Assembly: GCF_020889785.1 (NCBI RefSeq)
Contig: NZ_JACMYK010000040.1
Coordinates: forward strand, 1-53,283
DNA from: Bradyrhizobium acaciae
GTDB lineage: Bacteria > Pseudomonadota > Alphaproteobacteria > Rhizobiales > Xanthobacteraceae
DNA: 53,283 nt
Direction: 5' to 3'
The translations under genes and the position numbers were made by a program. Below, one piece after another: positions 43,247 through 51,571 of the stretch. The notes beneath the pieces are model-generated. The model worked only from the letters and a program-made list of their open reading frames with translations. It was not told the origin of the DNA and did not search any database. The first letter of the stretch is position 1. Each line of letters starts with the position of its first letter.

Positions 43247-44209
43247 ATGCCCGACCCGATGCGCAGCTATCTCGACTTCGAAAAACCCGTCGCCGAGCTT
43301 GAATCCAAGATCGACGAGTTGCGCACGCTTGCCGCAAGTGGCAGCGACATCGGCGACGAGGTCGCTCGGATCGAGGACAAGGCGGCGCAAGCGCTCACCG
43401 ACCTCTATGCCAATCTGACGCCCTGGCAGAAGACGCTGGTGGCACGGCATCCGCAGCGGCCGCACTTCACCGATTTCATCGGCGGCCTGATCACCGAATT
43501 CACGCCGATGGCCGGCGACCGCAAATTCGCCGACGACGAGGCCCTGATCGGCGGCTTCGGCCGCTTCCGCGGCGAGAGCATCTGCGTGGTCGGCCAGGAG
43601 AAGGGCGCCACCACCGACAGCCGCATCAAGCATAATTTCGGCATGGCGCGCCCCGAAGGCTACCGCAAGGCGGTGCGCCTGATGGAGATGGCCGACCGCT
43701 TCGGCATCCCGGTGCTGTCGATCGTCGATTCCGCCGGCGCCTATCCCGGCATCGGTGCCGAGGAGCGCGGCCAGGCCGAGGCGATCGCGCGCTCGACCGA
43801 CGCCTGCCTGTCGCTCGGCGTGCCCAATGTCGCGATCGTCACCGGCGAAGGCATGTCGGGCGGCGCCATCGCCATCACCACCGCGAACCGCGTGCTGATG
43901 ATGGAGCACGCGATCTACAGCGTGATCTCGCCGGAGGCGGCGTCCTCGATCCTGTGGCGCGACGGCAGCAAGGCGCAGGAAGCCGCCAACAGCATGAAGA
44001 TCACCGCCCAGGACATGCTGCGCTTCGGCGTGATCGACCAGATCCTGAAGGAGCCCGCCGGCGGCGCCCACCGCGACCCCGCCGCGATGATCACGACCAC
44101 CGGCGACGCCATCGCCCAGGCGCTCAACGACCTACGAAATCTTGATCCGGACGCGATTCGCAAACAGCGGCGCCAGAAGTTCCTGGATATCGGCCGCAAG
44201 CTGGGCTGA
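43247..44209 (+). CDS. accA: Acetyl-CoA carboxylase carboxyltransferase subunit alpha
   Basis: This 320-residue protein begins MPDPMRSYLDFEKPVAELES and contains 'DFIGGLITEFTPMAGDRKFADD', 'GRFRGESICVVGQEKG', 'FGIPVLSIVDSAGAYPGIGAEERGQAEAIARS' and 'GEGMSGGAIAITTANRVLMMEHAIYSVISPEAASSILW'. These are the AccA crotonase-fold elements. With AccD it transfers the carboxyl group from biotin to acetyl-CoA to make malonyl-CoA. The ATG at 43247 gives the standard start; the longer upstream frame (43142) lacks family similarity. Confidence 0.97.
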   Translation: MPDPMRSYLDFEKPVAELESKIDELRTLAASGSDIGDEVARIEDKAAQALTDLYANLTPWQKTLVARHPQRPHFTDFIGGLITEFTPMAGDRKFADDEALIGGFGRFRGESICVVGQEKGATTDSRIKHNFGMARPEGYRKAVRLMEMADRFGIPVLSIVDSAGAYPGIGAEERGQAEAIARSTDACLSLGVPNVAIVTGEGMSGGAIAITTANRVLMMEHAIYSVISPEAASSILWRDGSKAQEAANSMKITAQDMLRFGVIDQILKEPAGGAHRDPAAMITTTGDAIAQALNDLRNLDPDAIRKQRRQKFLDIGRKLG

Positions 44210-44372
44210 GGCGCCCAAACGGCTGGATTTTTCGCCCAAATCGACCGATTTTGCCGTAATTGGGCCCCGAGCCGGGTCTTTAACGTTCCTTGAACCATGC
44301 CTGCTACCGTGAAGGCTGTCAGCCCCGGTTCAGGTTGCGAGCAGGGGTGGTCGAAGGCTAATATTTTACACA

Positions 44373-45908
44373 ATGGCTTCAGGGCATATTCGCCGTGTTG
44401 GGGTCGCGAAAATCGCCCGGTGGGTGTGGAGCTCGGACTTGACTCATCGCACGCTCGTACGCGCGCTTCTGACCTCGGCGGTCCTCGCCGCGGGCGTCAT
44501 GCTCGCCGGCTGTGACAGCGACCAGATATCGCTCGCCCAGAACGCCAAGGCCAACCAGCCGGTCCCGCCAAAACTCGTCGCCGCCATGGCCGAGAAGGAC
44601 ATGGACATGCAGTCGCCGATCCTGGTGCGGCTGTTCAAGCAGGAGGCCGAGCTCGAGGTCTGGAAGCAGACCCGCTCCGGCCAGTTCGCGCTGCTCAAGA
44701 CCTATCCGATCTGCCGCTGGTCGGGCGATCTCGGCCCCAAGGTCCGTGAAGGCGACCGCCAGGCGCCCGAGGGATTCTATTCGATCAACCCGAGCCAGAT
44801 GAATCCGCAGTCGGCCTACTACCTGTCGTTCAACACCGGCTATCCCAACGCCTTCGACAAGTCGCTCGGCCGCACCGGCTCCGAGCTGATGGTGCACGGC
44901 GACTGCTCCTCGCGCGGCTGCTACGCGATGACCGACGAGCAGATCGCGGAAATCTACTCGCTCGGCCGCGAATCCTTCTTCGGCGGCCAGAAGGCGTTCC
45001 AGTTCCAGGCCTATCCGTTCCGGATGACGCCGGTGAACATGGCCAAGCACCGCAACAATCCGAACATGCCTTTCTGGAAGATGATCAAGGAAGGCAACGA
45101 CCATTTCGAGGTGACGAAGCAGGAGCCGAAGGTCGACTTCTGCGAGAAGAAGTACGTCTTCGACGCGGCGAAGCCGGCCGACGCTGTGCGCGACCCGGTG
45201 TTCAATGCATCGGCGAAGTGCCCGGCCTATGTGATCCCTGAGGAGATCGCGAGCGCCGTGCGCGAGAAGGAGCAGCGCGACGACGCCGAGACGGCCAAGC
45301 TGGCCGCCAAGGGCACGCCGGTAGCGCGCCTCAACACCGGCATCGACGGCGGCATGAACGCGATCTTCGCTTCGAAAATTCCGGAAGGAAACACCGGTCT
45401 GTCCGAAGGCGGCGACAGCCAGGCGCTGGCATCGATGTCGCTCGCGCGCGCCCCCGGCACCATCCCCGGCACGGTCAACCCGCCGCGGCCCAACCTCGCG
45501 GTCCAGCAGGAGGAGCCTGTCGTGGCGACGACGTCGTCGACCCCGCCGGCCAGCACCCGCGTTGCTTCGGCGAACGCGTCCGACAAGTCCGAAGGCTTCT
45601 TCTCCAGCTTCGCGCGCAAGGTCGGCATCGGCGGCACCGCGGACGCCAGCAAGACCGCCGCGCCGGCGCCGGCCGCTGCCATGCCGGCCAAGCCGAAGGT
45701 CGCCGAAGCCAAGCCGCAGTCGGTGGTTCGCGTCGCACCGAAGGCGGAGCCGAAGCAGGCCGCGAAGCCCGCGCCGAAGCCGGCGGCGACCAACACCGCT
45801 GCTGCCACCGCACCGGCCGCGACATCGTCGGCGTCGACCCAACTCGCCGGCTCCGCGCCTGTCGTGCAGACCAATTCGTTCGACGGCCGCTTCTCCGCGG
45901 TGAAGTAA
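44373..45908 (+). CDS. YafK-type murein L,D-transpeptidase lipoprotein
   Basis: This 511-residue protein has a lipobox LAGC (44-47, with Cys47 as lipidation site) after a hydrophobic run, so it is probably an outer-membrane-facing lipoprotein. The L,D-transpeptidase motif HGDCSSRGCYAM has His175 and catalytic Cys183. YafK family enzymes act on Lpp-peptidoglycan or 3-3 cross-links. The last 200 residues are Ala/Pro/Lys/Thr-rich low complexity. The ATG at 44373 leaves 46 residues before the lipid Cys; a TTG at 44439 (GGAG upstream) would give a more typical short signal. It follows accA by 163 bp. Confidence 0.9.
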   Translation: MASGHIRRVGVAKIARWVWSSDLTHRTLVRALLTSAVLAAGVMLAGCDSDQISLAQNAKANQPVPPKLVAAMAEKDMDMQSPILVRLFKQEAELEVWKQTRSGQFALLKTYPICRWSGDLGPKVREGDRQAPEGFYSINPSQMNPQSAYYLSFNTGYPNAFDKSLGRTGSELMVHGDCSSRGCYAMTDEQIAEIYSLGRESFFGGQKAFQFQAYPFRMTPVNMAKHRNNPNMPFWKMIKEGNDHFEVTKQEPKVDFCEKKYVFDAAKPADAVRDPVFNASAKCPAYVIPEEIASAVREKEQRDDAETAKLAAKGTPVARLNTGIDGGMNAIFASKIPEGNTGLSEGGDSQALASMSLARAPGTIPGTVNPPRPNLAVQQEEPVVATTSSTPPASTRVASANASDKSEGFFSSFARKVGIGGTADASKTAAPAPAAAMPAKPKVAEAKPQSVVRVAPKAEPKQAAKPAPKPAATNTAAATAPAATSSASTQLAGSAPVVQTNSFDGRFSAVK

Positions 45909-45930
45909 GCGCGGCGCGACTCCATCCCCA

Positions 45931-46060
45931 CGTCATTCCCCGATGCGCAATTGCGCATCTGGGGGCGCGCCTCTTGGCGCGAGCCCGGAATCCATTGGGC
46001 CGCAGAGCAAGTAGTGCGATGGATTCCGGGTTCTCGCTTCGCGAGCCCCGGAATGACGGA
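45931..46060. repeat. Palindromic intergenic repeat with GATGCGCAATTGCGCATC core
   Basis: Left arm 'cgtcattccccgatgcgc', right arm 'gaatgacg'. It contains the perfect 18-base palindrome GATGCGCAATTGCGCATC (45942-45959), whose inner 14 bases equal those of the palindrome in the family A repeats at 9679 and 11181. The outer phrases 'attccgggttctcgcttcgcgag' differ, so it is a distinct family sharing a core. Confidence 0.75.
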
Positions 46061-46171
46061 AGGGAACGGTGACGCCCTCGCATCATCGCTCCCTTCCCCG
46101 CCACATTCCCCTCGCCAATTGCGCGTAGACAATCGTCCGATCAACACGCCGGGCACAGCCGGGAGACTGCC

Positions 46172-46567
46172 ATGGATGATCACACCGTGCGGATGGCGCT
46201 GCAGCGCCATTGGGAAGCCTCGGACGCGAGCGATTTCGAGCGCGAGCATGAGATCTACGCCGAGGATGCCGTGCTCGATTATCCGCAGTCGGGCGAACGG
46301 ATCCGCGGCCGGCGCAACATTCAGGACAGCCGCACGGTGCAGCCGAACAAGAAGCGCTTCACGATCCAGCGCATGATCGGCGGCGGCGATCTCTGGATCA
46401 CCGAATACATCCTCACCTACGACGACAGACCGTCCTACGTGGTGAGCATCATGGAATTCCGCGACGGGCTGGTCGCCCACGAAACGCAGTACTTCGCCGA
46501 CAGATTTGATCCTTCACCCTCGCGGGCACACCTGGTCGAGCGCATCGACGGAACGGCGCCGCGCTGA
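46172..46567 (+). CDS. NTF2-like (SnoaL-type) protein, 131 aa
   Basis: This 131-residue protein reads as a single NTF2-like fold: 'RMALQRHWEASDASDFEREHEIYAEDAVLDYPQSGERIRGRRNIQ' is typical of SnoaL/ketosteroid-isomerase-like proteins, and the tail 'FRDGLVAHETQYFADRFD' closes the fold. No signal peptide is present. Such proteins bind small hydrophobic ligands or act as small isomerases or hydrolases; the actual function cannot be told. It is flanked by a repeat and the convergent Cys-rich gene. Confidence 0.88.
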   Translation: MDDHTVRMALQRHWEASDASDFEREHEIYAEDAVLDYPQSGERIRGRRNIQDSRTVQPNKKRFTIQRMIGGGDLWITEYILTYDDRPSYVVSIMEFRDGLVAHETQYFADRFDPSPSRAHLVERIDGTAPR

Positions 46568-46606
46568 GTCGACACGGAGTTGCTGTGGCGACCGGCAAGC
46601 GGCGCG

Positions 46607-46837
46607 TCACATTCCGTGGCCTTCGAAAACCTTCTTGCAGCTTCGGCCCAGACTGGCGCGATTCGTCTGAAGACAGTTCTGCACGGCGTCGTCATTGCCG
46701 AGGTCCTTGCGGCAGAACCGCTGCGCATCGCGCGAGCACGCGGATTGTTCCGACTTGGTGCCGGCATGCTGGGCCAGCGCGGCAGCGCTGTTCATCACGA
46801 CAACGGCGAAAAGACCTGCAATCGAAAGATAACGCAT
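46607..46837 (-). CDS. Small secreted cysteine-rich protein, 76 aa
   Basis: The ATG at 46837 has GAGGAA as ribosome site. A signal peptide (residues 1-22, MRYLSIAGLFAVVVMNSAAALA) precedes a 54-residue mature part with four Cys residues in a CSRDAQRFC ... NCLQTNRASLGRSC pattern, the cysteine-rich-repeat seen in Golgi-apparatus-protein-like (GLG1) units. Two disulfides are probable in the periplasm. The function is unknown. It is convergent with the NTF2-like gene and lies downstream of the Liv-type ATPase gene. Confidence 0.8.
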   Translation of the reverse strand: MRYLSIAGLFAVVVMNSAAALAQHAGTKSEQSACSRDAQRFCRKDLGNDDAVQNCLQTNRASLGRSCKKVFEGHGM

Positions 46838-46901
46838 CGGTGAATTCCTCCCGCGGCCCAACGGCAGCGAGGGCTCTTCGTTCCCAAGGGAACCCGGGAT
46901 T

Positions 46902-47603
46902 CTAGGGCGCCAGATAGCGCAGCAGTTCCGGATCGCTCCGCACCTTACCCGCCTCGCCCTGCAAGGCGACGCGGCCGCGGTCCAGCACATAGGCGTATTC
47001 GGCGACGCGCAGCGCGAGGTCGAGATGCTGCTCGACGATCACGACCGCGATGCTCTTGGCAAGCTCGATCAGCCGCTCGGTGATCTCCTCGATCACGCCG
47101 ATCCAGACCCCTTCGGTCGGCTCATCCAGCAGCAGCAGCTTCGGATTGCCGAGCATGGCGCGGCCGATCGCCAGCATCTTGCGCTCGCCGCCGGACAGCG
47201 TGCCGGCCGGCTGGTCGAGGCGCTGGCCGAGTTTCGGGAATATCTCCAGCACGCGATCGGCCGCGCCGGCATCCGAATTGGACAGCGAACCGACCGCGAG
47301 GTTGTCACGCACCGACAGGCGGGCGAACACCGAATGCTCCTGCGGCACGTAACCGATGCCGGAGCGCACCCGTTCCTCGGTGCGGCGGCGGGTGATGTCG
47401 CGGCCGTCGAAGAACAGCTCGCCTTGCGAGCTTGCGAGCTCGCCGACGATGGTTTTCATCAGCGTGGTCTTGCCGGCGCCGTTGCGGCCGAGCACGGCAA
47501 CGCCGCCGCGCCAGGGAATGCCGATGTTGACATCGAACAGGACCTGGCTGCGGCCATAACCGGCATCGAGATGCCTTATATCGAGGAAGGTTTGCTCAGG
47601 CAC
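46902..47603 (-). CDS. ABC transporter ATPase, LivF/UrtE type
   Basis: This 233-residue ATPase has Walker A GRNGAGKTT (39-47), signature LSGGERKML and Walker B KLLLLDEPTEG. The start is the GTG at 47603, which overlaps the preceding ATPase stop by 8 bases; the longer frame upstream is not plausible. Together with the next gene it powers import through two Liv-type permeases at the inner membrane. It is the last gene of the amidase-transporter operon. Within Liv families, the partner ATPase and binding protein point to the urea/amide branch. Confidence 0.93.
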   Translation of the reverse strand: MPEQTFLDIRHLDAGYGRSQVLFDVNIGIPWRGGVAVLGRNGAGKTTLMKTIVGELASSQGELFFDGRDITRRRTEERVRSGIGYVPQEHSVFARLSVRDNLAVGSLSNSDAGAADRVLEIFPKLGQRLDQPAGTLSGGERKMLAIGRAMLGNPKLLLLDEPTEGVWIGVIEEITERLIELAKSIAVVIVEQHLDLALRVAEYAYVLDRGRVALQGEAGKVRSDPELLRYLAP

Positions 47604-48330
47604 GGCGAAGATAAATCTCCTGGACGCTCTTGTTGGCCTGGATCTCCGCAACCGTTCCGGAGGCCAGCACCTTGCCCTGGTCGAGCACGGTGAGGCGGTC
47701 GCAGATGTCGCGGATGAAATCGAGATCGTGTTCGACGATGACGAGCGAGCAATGCTGCTTGATCGGCTGCAACAGCTCGCCGGTGACGCGGCGCTCCTCG
47801 AGGCTCATGCCGCCGGTCGGCTCGTCCAGCAGCAATAGCCGCGGCTTGCCGGCAAGCGCCATCGCGATCTCGAGCCATTGCTGCTGGCCGTGCGACAGCG
47901 CCGCCGCGGCGTCATACGCGCGATCGGCGAGACGGAACTGGGTCAGCATCGTCATCACCTGATCGTGCAGCCTGTTGCGGGTGCGCGAGAGCACCAGATC
48001 GAACAGCGAGGACTGCGCCTGCAGCGCCAGCAGGATGTTGTCGTACAGCGTCAGTGTCGGCAGCACCGAGGTGATCTGGAATTTCAGGCTCATGCCGGCG
48101 CGGGCGCGCTCGGTCGGCGAGAACGCCGTGATGTCGGTGTTGACGAAGGAGACCTTGCCCGTGGTCGGCACCTCGGCGCCGGCGACACATTTCATCAGCG
48201 TGCTCTTGCCCGAGCCGTTCGGGCCGATCAGGCCGTGAAACTCGTTCTCGCCGACGGTCAGCGCCGCACCGTCAAGCGCGGTGAGCTTGCCGAACACCTT
48301 GCTGATCCCTGAGGCCTCAAGGAGCGGCAT
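47596..48330 (-). CDS. ABC transporter ATPase, LivG/UrtD type
   Basis: This 244-residue ATPase has Walker A GPNGSGKST (36-44), and signature LSHGQQQWLEIAMAL and Walker B RLLLLDEPTGGMS. The 'LSHGQ' signature instead of LSGGQ is typical of urea-type (UrtD) and related ATPases. Its ATG overlaps the end of the permease gene by 14 bases. It pairs with the ATPase at 46902. Confidence 0.94.
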   Translation of the reverse strand: MPLLEASGISKVFGKLTALDGAALTVGENEFHGLIGPNGSGKSTLMKCVAGAEVPTTGKVSFVNTDITAFSPTERARAGMSLKFQITSVLPTLTLYDNILLALQAQSSLFDLVLSRTRNRLHDQVMTMLTQFRLADRAYDAAAALSHGQQQWLEIAMALAGKPRLLLLDEPTGGMSLEERRVTGELLQPIKQHCSLVIVEHDLDFIRDICDRLTVLDQGKVLASGTVAEIQANKSVQEIYLRRA

Positions 48331-49438
48331 TGCCGGCCTCCTTTTTTGCTGCCTTGCTTGGTCCCTTGCCTGGCTCCTTGCCGAAGCTGCCGACGCGCTC
48401 GCGCTCGCCGAGCACGAAGGAGATCAGCCCGAGCGGGCGGAACATGATCACGAGCAGCAGCAGCACACCGAGGATGATCGGCCAGACATCGCGGTAATTG
48501 TCCGACAGCCAGAAGCTGACACCCTCGATGATGACTGTGCCGATCACCGCTCCGATCAGCGTGCCGGAGCCGCCGAACAGGACGTAGAGCACGACCTGGG
48601 TCGAAAACACGACGCCCAGCATGTTGGGCCAGACGAAGCCTTCATGGAAGGCATAGAGGCTGCCGGCGAGGCCGGCGATGGTGCCGCCGATCGCGAACAC
48701 GATCGCCTTCAGATGTTGCGCCTTGTAGCCGAAGAAGGCGATGCGCTGCTCGTTCTCGCGCAGGCCCGCCAGCGCCAGGCCGAATTGCGAACGCACCAGG
48801 AAGCGGCAGAGCAGATAGGTGACCACGAGGATGCCGAGCACCATGTAGTAGTAGACCGGCCCTTCCTCGAACTCGTAACTGCCGAGCGTGAGCGGCGGGA
48901 TCGACGGGATGCCATTCTGGCCGCCGAGATAGTACCAGCCGCGCGCCAGCCGGTCCGCGGCATAGGAACCGGTGAGCGTGCCGAGCGAGACGAAGATCAC
49001 GCTCGAGGGATAGCGCCCGAGCAGCAGAAAGCCGCCGAGCAGCAGCGAGGCGGTGAGACCTATCAAGGTGCCCGCCGGCAGGATCAAGAGGATCGAGGTG
49101 ACGTTGAGATCGCGCGCCATCAGCGCCACGCCGTAGCCGGCGGCGCCGAAGAACAGCGCCTGGCCGAAACTCATGATGCCGGCATAGCCCCACACGAGGT
49201 CGAACGACAGCGCGAACAGCGCGAGGATCACCACGCGGGTGGCGAACACCGTCAGATAGTCCTGCAGAACCCATGGCAGGACCAGTGCGATCAACAGCAC
49301 CAGCCCTTCCACGATCGGCAGGACCTTCCATCCTGCCGATGTCCGTCCCGCCGGCGCGCTTGCGGCCGGTGCACCCTCACCCGTCACGACATCTGGTCCC
49401 TCGCCGATGCGTGCGACGGCCTCTCTTGCTCCACCCAT
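48317..49438 (-). CDS. ABC transporter permease, LivM/UrtC type
   Basis: This 373-residue permease has many membrane helices after a 50-residue N-terminal tail and contains 'LFALSFDLVWGYAGIMSFGQALFFGAAGYGVALMARD' and 'GGSGTLIGAVIGTVIIEGVSF', as in LivM/UrtC proteins. The ATG at 49438 is preferred; AAGGAG lies upstream, though with a long spacer of about 11 bases. Seven bases separate it from the binding-protein stop. It forms the channel with the LivH-type permease at 50672. Confidence 0.94.
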   Translation of the reverse strand: MGGAREAVARIGEGPDVVTGEGAPAASAPAGRTSAGWKVLPIVEGLVLLIALVLPWVLQDYLTVFATRVVILALFALSFDLVWGYAGIMSFGQALFFGAAGYGVALMARDLNVTSILLILPAGTLIGLTASLLLGGFLLLGRYPSSVIFVSLGTLTGSYAADRLARGWYYLGGQNGIPSIPPLTLGSYEFEEGPVYYYMVLGILVVTYLLCRFLVRSQFGLALAGLRENEQRIAFFGYKAQHLKAIVFAIGGTIAGLAGSLYAFHEGFVWPNMLGVVFSTQVVLYVLFGGSGTLIGAVIGTVIIEGVSFWLSDNYRDVWPIILGVLLLLVIMFRPLGLISFVLGERERVGSFGKEPGKGPSKAAKKEAGNAAP

Positions 49439-49445
49439 CGACTGC

Positions 49446-50666
49446 TCAGCACTCCTTGGGATCGACGAGACCGGCACTGCGCGCCACGATCTCATAGTTC
49501 CCGCCTTTGGCAACGGCGGTGTACATCTTCATCTTGCAGTGACGCTTGCCCGGAACCATTTCGGCAGGCCCGCCGGGCCCTTCGGCGATCTTGGCGTGGT
49601 CGAGCGCGGCCGCGACCGAGTCGCGGTCGACCTTGCCGGCTTCCTTGACCGCGGCTTCCCACAGCTTGAGGCCGCGATAGGTTCCGGTGGCGGCGCTGCC
49701 GGCCGCGAACAGGAAGTTGCCCGGAAAATCCTTCTCATAAGCCGCCTGGATCTTGGCGTTGAACGGGTCCTCCTTGGTCAGCACCTTGAAGTAGTCGAGG
49801 CAGCTCGCGAGCCCCTCGATCTCGTTGGCCTGATTGATGTTGAGCGTGTTCTCGTCATAGTAGACGCAGGCGAGCCGCCCGCCGTTTTTGAGGAAACCCG
49901 CCTCATAGAGCTGCTTGAAGAACGGGCCGACGCCCGGCGGGATCACCGTGTTGAAGACGACGTCGACCTTGTTGGAGATGATGCGGTTGACGGTGGACGA
50001 GAAGTCGACCTGATCGAGCGGGTAATACTCTTCGAACACGACCTCGCCGCCATTGGCCTCGATCACCTTGCGGGCATAGACGTTGAGTGTGTGCGGCCAG
50101 ACATAGTTGGCGCTCGGCAGCGCGAACTTCTTGCCGCCGTTCTTGATCAACCACGGAATGAACTCGTCGCATTGCTGCGCCGGCGTCGGCCCGGTGCAGA
50201 ACAGATAGGGCGTGCACTCCTTGCCCTCGTAGAGCTGGGGATAGATGTAGAGCGTCTTGCCGCGCGCCACGATCGGGTCCTTGATCGCGTTGCGCATCGA
50301 GGAGGTGATGCCGCCCAGCACCATGTCGACCTTGTCGCGCTGGATCAGCTTGCGGACGTTGCCGACCGCGACCGATTCGTTCGAGGCGGTGTCCTCGATA
50401 TAGAGCTCGAGCGGCCGGCCGAGCAGGCCGCCGCCGGCGTTGATCTCCTTGATCACCATCTTGGCGACGTTGGCGTCGGCGTTGCCGGCATAGGCGATCG
50501 GGCCGGTCAGGTCGGTCGCGATGCCGACCTTGATCGGTCCCTCGGCGGCGTTGGCCCAATCGGGCCTGACCACCCAGCTTCCCACGCCGGTGGCGAGCGC
50601 GCCGGTCGCGAAGGCGAAATTGCTCATGAAGCGGCGGCGCGTAAGGTTCATGCGTTCAATCGACAT
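49446..50666 (-). CDS. Urea/short-chain-amide type ABC binding protein
   Basis: This 406-residue protein begins with a Tat-like signal (NLTRRRFMSNFAFATGALA, residues 7-25), so it is probably exported folded. The mature part has 'IKVGIATDLTGPIAYAGNADANVAKMVIKEIN' and 'GKTLYIYPQLYEGKECTPYLFCTGPTPAQQ', typical for the FmdD/AmiC/UrtA branch of Peripla_BP_5 binding proteins. Its place in an operon with an amidase points to amides or urea as ligand. The start at 50666 is preferred to the longer frame, which overlaps the permease upstream. Confidence 0.92.
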   Translation of the reverse strand: MSIERMNLTRRRFMSNFAFATGALATGVGSWVVRPDWANAAEGPIKVGIATDLTGPIAYAGNADANVAKMVIKEINAGGGLLGRPLELYIEDTASNESVAVGNVRKLIQRDKVDMVLGGITSSMRNAIKDPIVARGKTLYIYPQLYEGKECTPYLFCTGPTPAQQCDEFIPWLIKNGGKKFALPSANYVWPHTLNVYARKVIEANGGEVVFEEYYPLDQVDFSSTVNRIISNKVDVVFNTVIPPGVGPFFKQLYEAGFLKNGGRLACVYYDENTLNINQANEIEGLASCLDYFKVLTKEDPFNAKIQAAYEKDFPGNFLFAAGSAATGTYRGLKLWEAAVKEAGKVDRDSVAAALDHAKIAEGPGGPAEMVPGKRHCKMKMYTAVAKGGNYEIVARSAGLVDPKEC

Positions 50667-50671
50667 GGTGA

Positions 50672-51529
50672 TTAGACCCCTTTCCCAGCAATGAGGCCTT
50701 GCGGCCGGAATTTGATGAAGGCGATGGCGAGCACGAAGACGAGCACGTCGGCGACGACCGGCGACATGACCCATGGCAGCGCCGCGCTGAGCGTGCCGAT
50801 CACACCGGCGCCGGCGACCGGACCGATGAAGGAGCCGACCCCGCCGACCATCACGGCGACGAAGCCCTGGATCAGGAAGCGGATGCCGAGATCGGCAAAC
50901 AGGCTGAACACCGGCACGATCAGCGCGCCGGCAAGCCCGGCGAGCGCCGCGCCGAACGCGAACGTCGCGCCGTAGATCAAGGGCGTCGAGATACCCGACG
51001 CGCGCGCCAGCGCCGGGTTTTCCAGCGTGGCGCGGACCCGAAGCCCGAAAGAGGTGCGCGACAGCAGCAGATAGCAGCCGCCCATCACCAAAAGCGTGAT
51101 CACGATGATGGTGAAGCGCCAGGCCGAGATGTGGACCGAGCCGAGATCGATCGAACCGCCGATCGGCTCCGGCACCGTGAGATAGAAGCCGCCGATCAGG
51201 CCGCGCACGCTTTCGCGGATGATCAGCCCGAGCGCATAGGTACCGAGCATCGCCACGATCGGCGCGGCGTAGAAGCGCCGGATGATCAGCGCCTCCAGCA
51301 CGAATCCGATCGCGCCGACCACGAAGGGCGCCGCAACCATGCCGACCCAGACCGGCGCGCCGTGGGCGTAGGCCAGATAGGTGACGTAGGCTCCGAGCAG
51401 GACGAATTCGCCCTGCGCGAAGTTGAAGATGCCCATCATGCTGGCGATGATGCCGAGCCCGAGCACGACCAGCACGATGATCGCGCCGAAGCTCACAATC
51501 TCGAACACCGCGGCGAAGGTGCTAGCCAT
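50672..51529 (-). CDS. ABC transporter permease, LivH/UrtB type
   Basis: This 285-residue permease has eight or so hydrophobic helices and the LivH patterns 'IIASMMGIFNFAQGEFVLLGAYVTYL', 'ATLENPALARASGIST' and 'FVAVMVGGVGSFIGPVAGAGVIG'. It lies between the amidase (gap 42 bp) and the binding-protein gene (gap 5 bp) in the same operon. Confidence 0.94.
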   Translation of the reverse strand: MASTFAAVFEIVSFGAIIVLVVLGLGIIASMMGIFNFAQGEFVLLGAYVTYLAYAHGAPVWVGMVAAPFVVGAIGFVLEALIIRRFYAAPIVAMLGTYALGLIIRESVRGLIGGFYLTVPEPIGGSIDLGSVHISAWRFTIIVITLLVMGGCYLLLSRTSFGLRVRATLENPALARASGISTPLIYGATFAFGAALAGLAGALIVPVFSLFADLGIRFLIQGFVAVMVGGVGSFIGPVAGAGVIGTLSAALPWVMSPVVADVLVFVLAIAFIKFRPQGLIAGKGV

Positions 51530-51571
51530 GGTGTTCGATCCATCGACCTTGTGTCTGCGACAAGCGGCGCC

